Source of the DNA: Homalodisca vitripennis
Taxonomy: Eukaryota > Arthropoda > Insecta > Hemiptera > Cicadellidae
Assembly: GCF_021130785.1 (NCBI RefSeq)
Contig: NC_060215.1
Span: 120,608,501-120,672,500 of the forward strand
Reading direction: 5' to 3'
Length of the DNA: 64,000 bases
Part shown: in pieces, positions 44,401-56,559 of the stretch
How positions within the stretch are numbered: position 1 is the first letter of the stretch
Layout: each line of letters opens with the position of its first letter
Translations under genes and position numbers: made by a program
The notes under the pieces: generated by a model
What the model was told of the DNA's origin: nothing
The model's database searches: none
What the model saw: only the letters and a program-made list of their open reading frames with translations

Positions 44401-44952
44401 TTAGTTGGTAGCTTAATATGATGGAGGTTGATCACTGTTGACCAAGCTGAAATTGATGCGTAGGCAGTGAAGAGTTCGCTACTAAATGACATTGTCATTG
44501 AGGCCTATCTACGAATTGTGGAGAGGCGTTACTGGTACCAACATGTAAGGCTGCCGTTGGTTTATTTGTTTGATACGTTCTTCCAAAAGGATTGGAAGGA
44601 AAAGAAGTACCGGGCGGTGAGTTGACGATTTAATAGGATTCATATTTTCCATAATAATATGTTGTTCATCCCCGAGCATCTTCCGGACCGAACAAGCAAG
44701 GGACACTGGATCCTTATTGAAGTGTTGAACGAAAGTCTTACGATCAGCGCGTATGACTCGTACTGATGGAATAACGATACAGAAAGTTGGGAGATCCAAG
44801 AGTTTCTCCAATACGAGGCGAGGAGAGGAAACCAGCCAGTTGATACGTGGAAGATAGTGGAACCGTCACGGAATATTCAGAAACAGGAAAACGCGTATGA
44901 ATATAATGGCATCGTATGCATGTATGCAAAGGTACTGTCGAGGGGAGCATAG
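44401..44952 (+). pseudogene. Ulp1/SENP-like (C48) cysteine protease domain in the LTR element
   Basis: One frame (codon starts at 44401+3n) reads through with only stops at 44419, 44461, 44623 and 44764. It contains LLNDIVIEAYLRIVERRYW, LVYLFDTFFQKDW, NNMLFIPEHLP, GHWILIEV, ISAYDSY and EPSRNIQKQENAYEYNGIVC. This is the order of a Ulp1/SENP fold: the 'LND..I..Yl' helix, 'TFF', 'iPvN', catalytic His (HW), catalytic Asp (YDS), then Q...N..(D)C. The expected nucleophile Cys in the N-x-x-D-C-G block is Tyr, so this copy is catalytically dead. Ulp1-type enzymes cleave SUMO or similar tags. A role in particle maturation or host SUMO counteraction is inference. It starts about 20 bp after the integrase stop, in a different frame. 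Confidence 0.75.
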
Positions 44953-45126
44953 CTGGAAGACAAAAAAGTGCGGAGTCAATATCCGGAGTATCGCTTCTGT
45001 TCTCCGAGCGGGACGTGTTGGCATTGAAGATGTTAGGTATATCGAGCCGAACGATACTCTGGATATGCTGATGCTAGAGGTTCGAGGAAAGACAGGCGTA
45101 TCTTCAAAGGAAGCAGCGGCCTATTA

Positions 45127-45684
45127 AAGTATCCAATCCTGGACGAGCCCCTAAGGGCAGCCGATCTAGTATATCCGTCAATGTGACATATCGATCTTTT
45201 CAACCGTATTTACCGTCCTGGACCATCACTGCATCCTTTGCTGGTGGAGGTAAATGTAACTGAATCGTCTGATAACGACCAGATCGCCCTCATTGACGTC
45301 GCGGTAAGGGACCTCGACGTGGAGCCAGTACGACAACAAGGGAGCGGCGACCTGGAAAAAGGAACCAACATTGGTTCTGAGAGGCCCGTATCTCCATGCT
45401 TATCAATCAGGGCTTCTGACTCGTGGGTGATGATAGGTGATAAGACGGAAGAAGAACGAGGAGGTGAATCACTCGGACCCGAAGATGTGAAGGTGTACGC
45501 CGAGGTTGGAATTTCGTTACGGACGGAACCTGATACGCTGCGGAAAGAAGAGGACAGGGAAGAAAAGCTGCATAGAACTAAGATTATAAACAGAAAAAAT
45601 TACATCCAAAGAGAATCAGGATATACGGAGAGGATGGGGAGTTTAAAAGATTCAACGTTAAATATCAAAAACAAAAGGGTATAA
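45127..45684 (+). pseudogene. Acidic C-terminal tail in frame with the Ulp1-like domain
   Basis: It is in the same frame as the protease domain. One stop near 45186 interrupts it, then 148 open codons (45238-45684) start LVEVNVTESSDNDQIALIDV and continue as an acidic, Ser/Glu/Arg-rich sequence without domains (for example KTEEERGGESLG). It ends with a basic stretch (IINRKNYIQRESGYTERMG). It is probably disordered. Together with the Ulp1 domain it forms an ORF3 of about 430 codons between pol and the 3' LTR. Confidence 0.55.
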
Positions 45685-45963
45685 TAATTTATATAAATTT
45701 TTTGGTCAAGATGATTTTTATCAAGTTGATTATCTAATTATGATTTTATTTTATTACGCAAGAGGTTTTTATTTTATTTATGTGCCAGGAACGATTAAGT
45801 ACATTGAAGATATAGGTTTTATTTTGTTACTGAAAGAAACATTTTGTTTAAATGAAAAGTCTGTATTGTAGGGTGATAACAATGGTAATAAGAAAATTTT
45901 GAGTAAACCAGAGGTCTTCTTATTTTTACGTTTCTTTTTTATTTACCATACTAAATGGGGGGA
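45685..45963 (+). other. 3' untranslated region and polypurine tract of the LTR element
   Basis: AT-rich. It ends in a purine run AAATGGGGGGA immediately before the LTR, the expected plus-strand primer site. Confidence 0.7.
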
Positions 45964-47156
45964 TGTAAGGTCCCAAATTTTGAGGTGTGTGTTTTATTTT
46001 TGGGTAGAACAATGAAATGCGATGTTATTTTAACGTTTAATTACACGAACTAGAAGAAAGCACCACGAGCTCGGTCATCAACTAATATATGAATCTGGAA
46101 GGGCATGTCAAAATGGACGACTTAGAGGTGTACGCTACGACAACGAGATAAGATCTACTACTCATTGACTTTTTCATCATTGGACAATTTTTCGTTAGGT
46201 AATACATTTTTCGAGTTTAAAGAAATACAGCTTAATGCTTATAGAATAAAATTATAAATAAAATTTTACTTGTTTGCTTTGTTTTGCTTGCTAAATTCTG
46301 GGTAAAGCGTGTTTTACACTGTTTGTGTAAGATTGTTCAAACATATCTTATCTAAGTTTGCTCGAGTTTAACATGAAGTATCTTGTTAAAAATTTGATCA
46401 TCGTCACTAATAGTAAAATTTTCTGAATATTTAAAAATTAATTATAAATGACTTATAAATCACAAGTAAATTTAAATGTTTTAAATTAAATCAACCTTTC
46501 TTTTGTTATTAGGTTCATGGACTGTTGTAAAAATCGATCCTGTCAAAAATAAAGTCAAGTTTCCCTAAATTTTCGATCTCCTGACAAAAGGGAGTGTTAT
46601 AAATCACGAAAAGACTGAATATTATTGTTTATAAGAAATAAACCTTTCTTTTATTATTAGGCTCTTGGAATGCTGTGAAACTCGGTCCTTTAAAAAATAA
46701 ATTTAGGTTTCTTTAATTAAAGATCTTCGGAGAAAAGCGGATCTTAAATAAAAATCGCGAAAGTTTTATCTCCCTTTTCGATAACTTTATAGAGTCGACA
46801 TTGTCTATTTTGAGTTAGCTGCTTCGTTATTGAAATCTGTCTCTTCCTTTTCAGGGTTACCACTATAATGTGATTCCGTCAGTTTGATACCTTGTTTCCG
46901 TTCAAAGGAATACTATTTTAAAAACCCAACCTGGCGATTTGTCGTATAAGGTGTTGGCGATGATGAAACCGTGGCTATAACAACGATAACAGATCTTTTG
47001 AAATGTAACGACTTTCAGAGTCAGTACTTTAAAATCGAAGTAAGAAACTTTTCGGGACCCATGGGAAATACCCAGCTACAACTAAAATATTCGCGTAGGC
47101 TACAAAACTTGTATTAAGTTTGCACCCTACTAAATACAAACGTCGCGACTCCTACA
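45964..47156 (+). repeat. 3' LTR of the Gypsy-type element
   Basis: It starts TGTAAGG after the purine tract and ends CCTACA, giving a short inverted terminus and a length of 1193 bp. The second half (46420-47156) matches the left LTR. Confidence 0.8.
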
Positions 47157-47159
47157 TTA

Positions 47160-48492
47160 CAATGAACAATGCTAGTGTGATTTCTCTTCGCCTGTGAGAT
47201 TTTTGCAACAGATGTGATTTCGTGTATGAACTTCGAGGAATAGTGAAAATTGTTGGTACAGTTTAAATCACCATGCTATTAACTTTAAATTTAATGGATA
47301 TTAAGATATGTAATGTCTTAAAATAAACAATATATTGTGTTATTGATTTGTTTTATGAATAAAAATTAAAAACTCTGATGGTTTTCAAACAAGTTGTTTG
47401 GTTTTAGGCACTTCATAAATAATGGCAATATTCAAGCTAGTGGGTCTTAGCCTATAAGTTACTATACATCTCACTCACTGAACTGTTTACACTTTACTGT
47501 AATACTCTACTTTGGAGGGCTACAACATTAGAGAATTATACCTGGCCTAGAGTATACATTTATATAAAATGTTGGCCTACGCTGTAGAGCTCAGTTGATA
47601 ATCAAATCTCAAGTATAAACTAAAATATAAGCAAATTCAAATTTCCTTTTTACTGTTTCTAATAAAATTTTCGTACACGCGAATTTAATTTTTGTACTAA
47701 TCCATCTTTTCCTAATCTTATCTTCAAATGAGTTTATGCTAAATAAAAAAATCACACTCAAAGACTCGATAGATAATTTCTGCTAAGATATATGTTTATT
47801 GTGATAGAGAAGATACCCATAGACTCCGTGTGTTAACCATGTCATTACCATAAAATAATTTCAAGACTTCCTGTTAACATTTAAATCGAAGCTAAGAATA
47901 CCATGTTATGGTTGCTGATTCATATCAGGTTATCAACGCACAAAATATAGAATACTGGACCAAAAAGTAGCAGTAATACTGACTGTAGGCTAATAGAATA
48001 ATGAAACTAAAACTATCAACGTTTTATTCAAATAAGTTAATATGATATATCTGGTCTGTCAACAAATAAATGATGTTTTTCTATTGCTTTCCAAAGTATA
48101 TATGCTTCACGACTTAAATCCTGATTACAAGTGCTCTTGTCGCACTCTGCGTTGTTCCAAAAAAATTGAAGCTAGAGTTTCTGAAAAGTGACAGCAGTTA
48201 AAATCGGCAGATCCAGCCAGCTTTTGGCGCGCTTTTTCCGTGTGGTTGTATGCAGCTTTAAAACAGGTGTCTCTAAATAGTTGCATCAGTTAAATCATCA
48301 TTCCTTAATAGGAAAACTTAATCAACCTATTACATGTTAAGTTAAAAATTAATAATAATTAATTAATAGTCAATATTATTAATTTATATTTGGCTTTCAA
48401 GTATAATATGTATACAAACAAAATACAAAGAAGATTCCGGAGACCTGTATGTTTCGGCAATTTCTTTTTGGAATGTACACACACGCGCACAC

Positions 48493-48532
<40 letters not shown>

Positions 48533-50134
48533 TAAACATTTTCACTTAACATACACTTAGGCGCTTAAAATGATATTAGGATATACGAGGATTCTACTAT
48601 TTCATCTTCTTTACGATCCCTTCCAAGAATATTTATGCAATGACTGTAAGGCCTGTTACCTGCAGTAGGGATAAGATGAAATTTGCAATTTGATGAATAG
48701 TAAATAATATTTATGATCGTGTATCAAATATCAGTTGATAAAAATTTGTATTACGACACCGGGTACTGTTAATTATGTAACTAAGTAATACTTTTACCAG
48801 GCTGCTAATATAACAAGCATCTGTCATTAATATGTCATACCATTTAGTTTTACATCCTCTAAAAATTCAAACAGGTTTGTGGGATTCCTTGTCATATCTC
48901 TCAGTTTTTGCACATATAAATAGTTTTCTAGACGAAATTGATCTGAAAAAATATGACGTAGTTTTTTCATTGAATAATATGTTTTTAACTAAAATTTAAA
49001 TCACAAAAGAAAAACTACATTTACTACCAATTTTTAGTGTTAACTAGATGTCGTAAAAATCTGTGTACAAGATCTCCCTCATGACAGAATTTCCGGGAGA
49101 CGTTTTACATGTTTTTCCGATTAAGGTTACCCAAAACTATCGTAACCCAAAAGAAATAAAGGGATTCTTTATAGCGACAAAAGCCGCATTATAGTGTCTT
49201 CTCTTTTTCAATTTAACCTTAAACATTGTAATTTGACATATTAATTGTATAACTCTTTAGCATACAGATCTATTTATAAATCTACTTAAAGTGAATGATT
49301 AAAATAAAAATCTTCTTTTATCTTTTTTGATCCATAAAACTAACATTACTGGAACTAAACTTTCTTGCTTTAGTCTAGGTGTCTCTGATGTCGAAACGGT
49401 GTAGAGTAGTGAGAATCAGAAGTTAAGTGACCTGCTACCAAAATTAATAAAAACGTATCAGTGCAAAGAACGTCATCACTACGAAAGTGACCTAGCATCC
49501 ATTAATAAATCTAAATAAAAAACTAACTACAGCCTACTGAAAACTATAACTATGTACACAGTCATTGCTACAGCTGGCGGTAAACTAAACTATAAACAAA
49601 AAACTGTCTTGAGGAATCCACGCTTTTAGAAGAGTGTTCAGTTGTTCGATAGTGATTTTGTCGTTATTTACCAATATGTTTACAATGTTTAAACGCTACA
49701 CCAAATTAGTTAGAGTTGACTGCAGCTTATCGCATCTCCAAGAACTGTCACATGTGCTGACGAGCTTTGTTCGTGTAATATTCCGGGCTTGCTCAGGGGC
49801 GATTGTCCACCCCAGAGAGTGGTGCCTTAGCCGGGGTACAAATCATTTGTGCACATGGTCGAAATTTTTAATTACGGTCGGATTATTGCCGACCCAACCG
49901 ATAAGTCAGTTTCTATTGTTGTTACAGTAGGTAAAGGCTAGACCCGTCCCTCACAACCCGAGCAGTGCGGCGCGCCAGAGTCGGTAACAGCTCTGAGCAA
50001 TTCAGATTATTGTAGTGTACGATCAAGATTTCTACTACGACTCTACAATAAGATCTTAAATAAATTACAAAATAATCTATGAAGCTAAAACTACCTATAT
50101 TAAACCCTCTACTAACCTTATACATGAGTGCCTG
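47160..50134. other. AT-rich DNA between LTR element and SINE
   Basis: Apart from the microsatellite at 48498 no gene or element is recognised. A GC-richer patch near 49780-49990 may be an old repeat fragment, but I cannot classify it. Confidence 0.4.
48498..48530. repeat. (AT)n microsatellite
   Basis: It is preceded by a short CA/CG-rich run (ACACACGCGCACAC). Confidence 0.97.
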
Positions 50135-50139
50135 ATTGG

Positions 50140-50381
50140 GAGTGCCGATGGCCGAACGGTCTAGGACTTTGGGTCTCAGTTAGAGATAGCGCAGGTTCAA
50201 ATCCTGTCTGGGACCGTTGCACTTTTTATCAGTACTATCAACCTCGTACTGTATCGACTCTCCCCCTTATTCAGTTTGATAAGATCCTCGCACAGGCCAG
50301 TGGCCCATGAGGACGGACAAAATAAGGCTTAAAAGGGGATCGGTCTCTCCTTAAAAAAAAAAAAAAAAAATTAAAAAAAAA
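50140..50381 (+). mobile_element. tRNA-derived SINE with target-site duplication
   Basis: The head looks like a leucine-type tRNA gene. The A box TGGCCGAACGG (50149-50159) fits the TRGYnnARnnG consensus, and the B box GGTTCAAATCC (50194-50204) fits GGTTCRAnnCC. A tRNA-unrelated body follows, then an A-rich tail (about 50353-50381). The element is flanked by ATTGG on both sides (50135-50139 and 50382-50386), a short target-site duplication. The intact promoter boxes and the long tail suggest a relatively young insertion. It is not a functional tRNA because no proper acceptor stem closes. Confidence 0.85.
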
Positions 50382-50389
50382 ATTGGCAT

Positions 50390-52220
50390 CTCCTAAACGT
50401 TCAACAGTAATACGTGTGAGATCCGCCCATCTTCAGGATTAAAATATATCTTGAACGCTAACAAATATAAGCAATATATATTTTAATTAACACCATAATT
50501 ATGAGCTGATATTCAAGCCGGCATATCAAAATAGTTCACTAGCCTAACGTAATATTATTTGAAATATCAAAATAATAACACTTGTTTGTAATATCAATCT
50601 TTAATTCTATAATTTTATAGTTATTTCTATAACCTATTATTTCGGTATGAATGTGAACTCTATATATAATAAGTACACAACTTATAAAATTCATACCGTC
50701 AGTTCGTGTGATTACTCTTGATAAAACGGCCCTTGATTTGAAAAATAGGTTCGGCTCGGTCAAAAGGAGAACTCAGTGGATTATGGATGAAACATATCAA
50801 AACTAAAGATAAAAAACCCTACATTGGGTCTTATTGGTAATCTCGATGGCAACGATAAAATCGTAAATTAAACTAATCTATCAACACCCTAATTACAGTC
50901 ATATGAGATTTGTTTTATTATTTGACATTGTAACAAATGTGTTGAAGATTCATCATTGGACAGGTTAGCAAAACATTCGTTACGCCAACCTGAAACACAG
51001 AACTCGAGTCCTTCTATTCTCTAATTTATCAGTTTATTCAAATTGAATTGACAACCACTCAATTACAAACAAAAATAAACAAGTTTATTTAATAATCATG
51101 AAGAGCAAATACTCCCCCTATCCTTACGTTCCACTTCATTCTTGTAAACGTTAGAAAAGATTGCATTGTAATGAAATTAAATGTAAATACGTTTTTAAAA
51201 TGAGATGATCACCAAGGTAATCAAATGAGTAATTATGGATTTTAATATAAATATTTCTAATAATTGAAATTATAATTATAAAATTAATCTATATTGAATT
51301 GTTACTTTAACAATGTATTAAAAGTAATACCTCATTGACCTCTTACATTCGAATACGTGAAATGATGTTTTAGTCACAGAGTATTTAATTTATCCAGTTT
51401 TATTTTCTAATAGTAACGTTTAGATCAATATTTTTGTAGGAGACATTATTATATCCAATTTTTTATACATACATGTTTTAGAAATGTTTTTTATTATATT
51501 CCATAATATGTTTTGGAGGCACATTTTTTACAAATTCTTATTGAACCAAAACCTGAATTCAGGTCACAACGCATTGCTAACATCTACTGAGTAAACAGTA
51601 GGGTAGCTGTCATCCCTACAGTCAAAAATGAATATAGAATGAGAGTTACTTCACAGTGGTAAGTATAATGAATTTTTAATTATTTTAACTTCGAATAATA
51701 TAATGACGTTGTAAGTTTATTTATTTTACAACATTTATACCATCCTAAATTGTATAAATGTAATAATAAAGCTATAGAGATGTGAGATCTTTAATAATGA
51801 TATCGGTTTTAGGTACAGTTATGAGCAGTAACTATTGTGAATCAACATTCCAGATTCCAGGAGTCCAGCCTGCCGCAACGTCACACTTCCACTAGAAGCT
51901 AAGTGGAAGGTAAAATGGAGTTACACTTAACATTCGTATTATTGGACTATTATAATTGTGAGGTCTTTAAGAGTAGTGGACTGTATCAAACAAATGTAAA
52001 AATAATTGAATACAATTATTTTGACGTGAGTAGCACTAACCTTCCTTGAGACTGGAAGGTGGCTGAGGGTTCAACCTTACTCTATAGAGCAGGTTAATGT
52101 GGGGATGACTAAAAACACTCGATTTGTAATTAATTGTTTAAAAAGTTCAAAGAAAAGATTAAAAAGAGAGAAATTGAAAGATAGAAAAGTTCTATCTAGA
52201 GTGCTATATTGGCTATATAT
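50390..52220. other. AT-rich DNA without supported genes
   Basis: The open frame 50763-50539 (minus) has no motif. Nothing else is recognised. Confidence 0.45.
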
Positions 52221-52221
52221 A

Positions 52222-54180
52222 CAGGGTGAGTCAGAAATATGGTAAAATATTTTAAGACGTGATTGTAGAGCTGAAAATAAGAAAAACATGTTATATAAAG
52301 ATAGGTCCGGAAACGCTCCATTACTGAGTAATGGCTGGCGAAAGATTTTGCTTTGTTTTCAGTTCACCTGGTGAAACTAAGTGATTCTGAAAGGTTTTGT
52401 TCAACCTGTCAGTTACGTTTTTACTCAAATAAGATGGATATATAAGGAAAATCACCTGAAAAATCAAATAACACCACTCTAGAGGTTGTAGTGTGAACAG
52501 TTTTTGAGAAAAAGTATGAAATTTGCCAAAAATCTAATAACAAAAATACCGTCTTAAATGTTTGAAGTCGAATAACATTGTTAAATGACCAATAAACAAA
52601 TTGTTTTTCCTAATACAGATTGTGGAGAATTTAATTCTGAAAACAACCGTAATAAACAAAGTTAACTAAATGTGTAAAAAAGTTATGAAATTGACTCCTT
52701 ACGTATTACATTACACAGCAATTGTTTGCTGTTTTATAATAAGGAATGAGTATCTGATTGGTAACAGCTGGTAATAATTAACAACTGTTTAAAACATTTT
52801 TAAATAATAAATAATCAGCTGGTCATTTATTGTTAGATGACATATGTCACCTCATTGTTGAACAAAACAACAAACTGTAAAGATACTATGTGCTTGTGTT
52901 AAGTATTTTAACTAGTTATTTCCATCCATTTTATTGGTGATTTTGTGTTGTGTGTTTCATTTATTAAAAATGGAAGGTAATATTCATGTGTATTCAAACT
53001 CTGATTTAGCAGACATGCATTTTAATGTATGGTTTGGAACGCTGCAATAGTACTTCAGCAAGACGTCTGTTTAGCAAAAGAACTTTCCTAACCGCAGGTG
53101 TCAAAGCGCAAGATTTTTGCCACTATTCATCAACGCCTATCTGAAACAGGTTCTTTGAAGTCTTCGGAGCATAGTAATGCAGGCATCGCCCGATCATGTA
53201 GGACTGTTGAATTAGAAGAGTTGGTTCTTAATAAAATTTCTGAATATCCTGAAAAGAGCACTAGAGAATTGTCACTACAGTTCAATGTCAGCCAATCTAG
53301 TATTCGGAGAATACTACACGAGTACCAGTTACACCCATACCACTTCCAGCATGTCCAAGAAACTCCATGTTCCAGCAACTCTTTTGCCACAAGACTACGC
53401 TCCCTATGTTGTTTTTGTCGATGGCTTCTGTTAAAATGTGCTGATCCAAACTTTTTGAATACAATTTTGTTTACCAATGAGGCTCACTTTACAAGAACAG
53501 CTATCATTAACTTCCATAACAACCACATTTGGGCAGACAGAAATCCTCATGCTATCAAACCTAATCGCCCACAACATCAGTTTTCAGTAAATTTTTGGGA
53601 TGGAATCTTAGCAGATCATGTAGTCATATTCGTGCTTCCTCCCAGGCTTAATGGCGTGGTGTACTTGAACTTTTTAAGAGACGAGCTACCTAACCTGCTT
53701 GATGATGTACCTCTGCATTTGCGCCAAAACATGTGGTTTATGCATGACGGGGCACCTGCGCACTACTCTCTGGCTGTTCGTGGACACCTAAATGAGAGTT
53801 TCACAAATCAATCGATAGGCCGAGGTGGACCAGTTTCATGGCCAGCAAGATCACCGGACTTAAATCCTTTGGACTTTTTTTACCTTTGGGGACATTTAAA
53901 AACATTAGTTTACTCTTCCCCAATAGATACCATTGAAGAACTCCGATTAAACATTTCTAATGGAATAGAAACCATTAAGCAGACACCTGGAGTTTTTGAA
54001 TGGGTCCGAAACTTGATGATAAGACGCCTGAACGCGTGCATTTTGAACAATGGAGGTCATTTAGAGCATCCTTTTTAATCTTCCGGTGAAACTAAAAGCG
54101 ATTGTAGACTATGTTTATTGTATTTAAAAATAACATTTTGAATTAAAAATGTTTATTTTTCACCAGCTGTTACTTGGGAA
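52222..54180 (+). mobile_element. Tc1/mariner-superfamily transposon, 3' terminus not found
   Basis: It starts CAGGGTGAGTCAGAAATAT directly after a TA dinucleotide (52220-52221), as expected for this superfamily, which duplicates TA. A 750-bp leader precedes the transposase. No matching inverted repeat (ending in CACCCTG) is visible after the gene, so the right end is lost or diverged. The end coordinate is approximate. Confidence 0.65.
52970..54078 (+). pseudogene. DD41D-type Tc1/mariner-superfamily transposase, nearly intact
   Basis: A 326-codon frame (53098-54078) has an N-terminal helix-turn-helix (STRELSLQFNVSQSSIRRIL). The catalytic core contains FTNEAHFTR, then NNHIWADRNPHA, MHDGAPAHYS and WPARSPDLNPLDFF. 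Counting from the second Asp (HDG) to the third (PLD) gives 41 intervening residues, a DD41D-type spacing. The first catalytic Asp (usual FTDEAHF) is Asn here. The frame opens without an ATG. The likely start is ATG 52970, where EGNIHVYSNSDLADMHF matches the expected N terminus but is separated by frameshifts near 53030 and 53090. So it is almost full length yet inactive. Confidence 0.85.
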
Positions 54181-54257
54181 ACATGACTGCACCGGTCAGC
54201 TATTACTAATTGTTTAGTGGGAATAAAATAAAAACCGACCCTAAGTCAATAATATTT

Positions 54258-56180
54258 ATCAGATTGTTAAGTCGATCAGGGATTATAGTTTACACAGGAG
54301 TTTATCTGTCATAATAGGAAATTCCTGGAGGGGGGAATTAATTTTTTGGGGGGTTAAAAGATGACATGGTTCTTTTCTGGGGTGCATATATAGACCATAT
54401 AGGCCATATCGACAGAGCAAAACGTATAAAAGTAAATATTTTACGTAGTAATGAATGCTCAATTTGGATATTTTTTGTCTGAAATTTAATTTTGCTACGA
54501 CAATATGCGAACATCATTTTTATCAAAAGAATATGTTGATCAGGGGGTTTATTTAACTCAGGAGATTATCACTCCACGCAAGATTTTTGACAATGAACCA
54601 TTATTTCATGGCATTAATTAAAATTCATTCTGTCCCTATCTACTGTGGACGGTTCGCCAATGCTCAGCCAATTGACGATGTCTGGGTTGTAGTCCTTCGT
54701 TAATGTAGTAACACAAGTTAAATTCAGAACCAGAATTAATTGCACAAATTATAGTCGCATCAAATTTACAACTCCTAAAATTGCCAATTACGACCAAGAT
54801 TTTGTCAGTAAGAGCGATTTTAGGGCTTACGTAAGGATATAGGCCTACGACAAAAAGATACTTGACCTTTTTTTAGAGCTCATCATTGTCTAGTTATTAT
54901 AAGTTTAACATTTAAGTTATGACCAATAGTTTGGCTGCTGCCACCTTCAGAAACAAAATTCTCACTTAAAATTATAAAATATTTCCAATTAGACGGTTTT
55001 TTTTTGGCCAAACCATTGAGGATAGGGGAAACAGTTACTAGGCTTTTTTAGACCATCTCAACTGCTAAATCTTGTGAAATAATGTGTTTAGAGCTACGAG
55101 CTACGGTTTGACCACGATCGAGCCTTGAAACTAAATTTTCACTTGAATCAGTAATTAAAAAAACTTTGCGCGTAACCGCGTTTTGTGGCTTAGCTCATGG
55201 AGATAGGGCCAAAAGTCACTGGGCCTTTTTTTTTAAATCACGTAATTTGCTAATCTGATGGGTCAATCGGATTTGGGGTTATTTTCAAATCCAGGGATAA
55301 GCGGAATTCGAGTGCAGGTCAAGTCCGAGCATGAGAATAGATTAGAGATCTGGGAGTTTAAAATATATATTTTTCAATTGAATTTTTTCCGGATCTAACG
55401 AAAGTTTTGACTTCACGGAGGTTTTGTGGCTTAACCGTTAGATGTACGACAAAAAGTGACTGGACCTTTCTTGTCGACAATTTCATTTGATCTTTTTTTC
55501 GATTCTGACCTCCGATTTCAGCCACGACTTCCAGGGTTTTCTCGGTATGGAGCTTGGGAGGAAAGACTGCACTGGTTAACCCTTCTGATTAAGAGTAACT
55601 TCAATAAAGACATTGCTGCCTTTTAGGGAATTTCTAGTGATTTCACGGACTAATCTAGAATTGCGCAATTTTTCTAATTTCTACCATACCAGGAAGTGAA
55701 TTATTCTCTGTGTACTGAGTAAATCTGCCCACCAGGGTGTTATTACACAATCTGTTTTATTACCTAAGACGTAGTACTTAATCGAAAACAGTAACCTTAT
55801 TAGATTCTTAAGTTAGTCAGGGGGTTTAATTACTCTGAAGTTTATCTGGTTATACCAGGAAATTCCCGGGAGGGGGTTTAATGTTATCGATGGTTATAAG
55901 GTAACGTGGTTTATTTTCTGTGGGATATTTATTAACCATATAGGTCATACCGACATATCAAAACGTATACAAGTCTATTTTTTACATTGAAGTAGAAGCT
56001 CAATCCCGAACTGGATCGAACTCCACAAATTGTGGCCGCATAAAACTTAATAACCCTTAAGATTACCCATTCACGACGTTTAGTCGTTGAGAACGTTTTT
56101 CAAACTTACGCAAGGATATACGAAAAAACTACTGGAGCTTTTCTGTAGTTTTTATCATTGTCCAGTTATCAAAATATTAG
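54258..56180. repeat. Unclassified repeat with large internal direct duplications
   Basis: Segment 54258-54470 recurs at 55795-56005 (shared GTTTATCTG, AGGAAATTCC-GGGAGGGGG, ACCATATAGG-CAT, CAAAACGTATA). Segment 54780-54910 recurs at 56060-56170 (CTTACGTAAGGATATA versus CTTACGCAAGGATATA, and CATTGTC-AGTTAT). Between them a 50-bp motif built around GGCTTA-C/GGCC...CACTGGGCCTTTTT occurs three times (near 54995, 55185 and 55428). The period is about 1.5 kb with a truncated second unit. There is no coding sequence. It may be a large satellite or a non-autonomous transposon. Confidence 0.65.
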
Positions 56181-56559
56181 CTTTTTAGATTTTTTGTTCT
56201 CATTAAACTGATGGTCACATAATTTAAACTCTTTCTACTATAATTAGTTTCCGTCAGTCCATTGTGTATAACGCATGCCTACAGTACATCAAATTAACAT
56301 ATTCTATTTCTTATTGTCACTGAGCTACCTAAAGACCAAAAGCTCAATTTAGATCACTTTTTCAAATATGAAATAAAAGAAACTTTTTTAAGTTATGTAC
56401 GGATAAAACTTTTAAATATAAAATAAACTCTAATTTTAAATTTTATAATACATTAAGGGGAGCAGGAAGGCAATTTTTTGCATAATTTGATTCCTTCAAA
56501 AGTTTTCTTTAAGAAAATGTCAATAGTTTTGCTGAAAAATGTTATAAACATGTTGAAAA

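Larger units (their letters stand above)
38925..47156 (+). mobile_element. Gypsy-type LTR retrotransposon with extra Ulp1-like ORF
   Basis: LTRs flank an internal region 39691-45963 with, in order, gag-like sequence, zinc knuckle, aspartic protease, RT, RNase H, integrase, a Ulp1/C48 protease domain and an acidic tail. A purine tract (AAATGGGGGGA) directly precedes the right LTR, which starts TGTAAGG and ends CCTACA. The protease-RT-RH-IN order places it in Ty3/Gypsy. No envelope-like gene was recognised. Many stops and catalytic substitutions show it is dead. Confidence 0.85.

Noticed and set aside
44509..45127. Minus-strand frame 44811-44509 and plus-strand frame 44897-45127 as separate genes
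   Set aside because: Both overlap the Ulp1-like domain in other frames. The domain frame has a coherent family signature and the others do not.
50140..50215. A tRNA-Leu gene
   Set aside because: A and B boxes are good, but no proper acceptor stem or anticodon arm closes, and it has an A-rich tail and target-site duplication. It is therefore a SINE.
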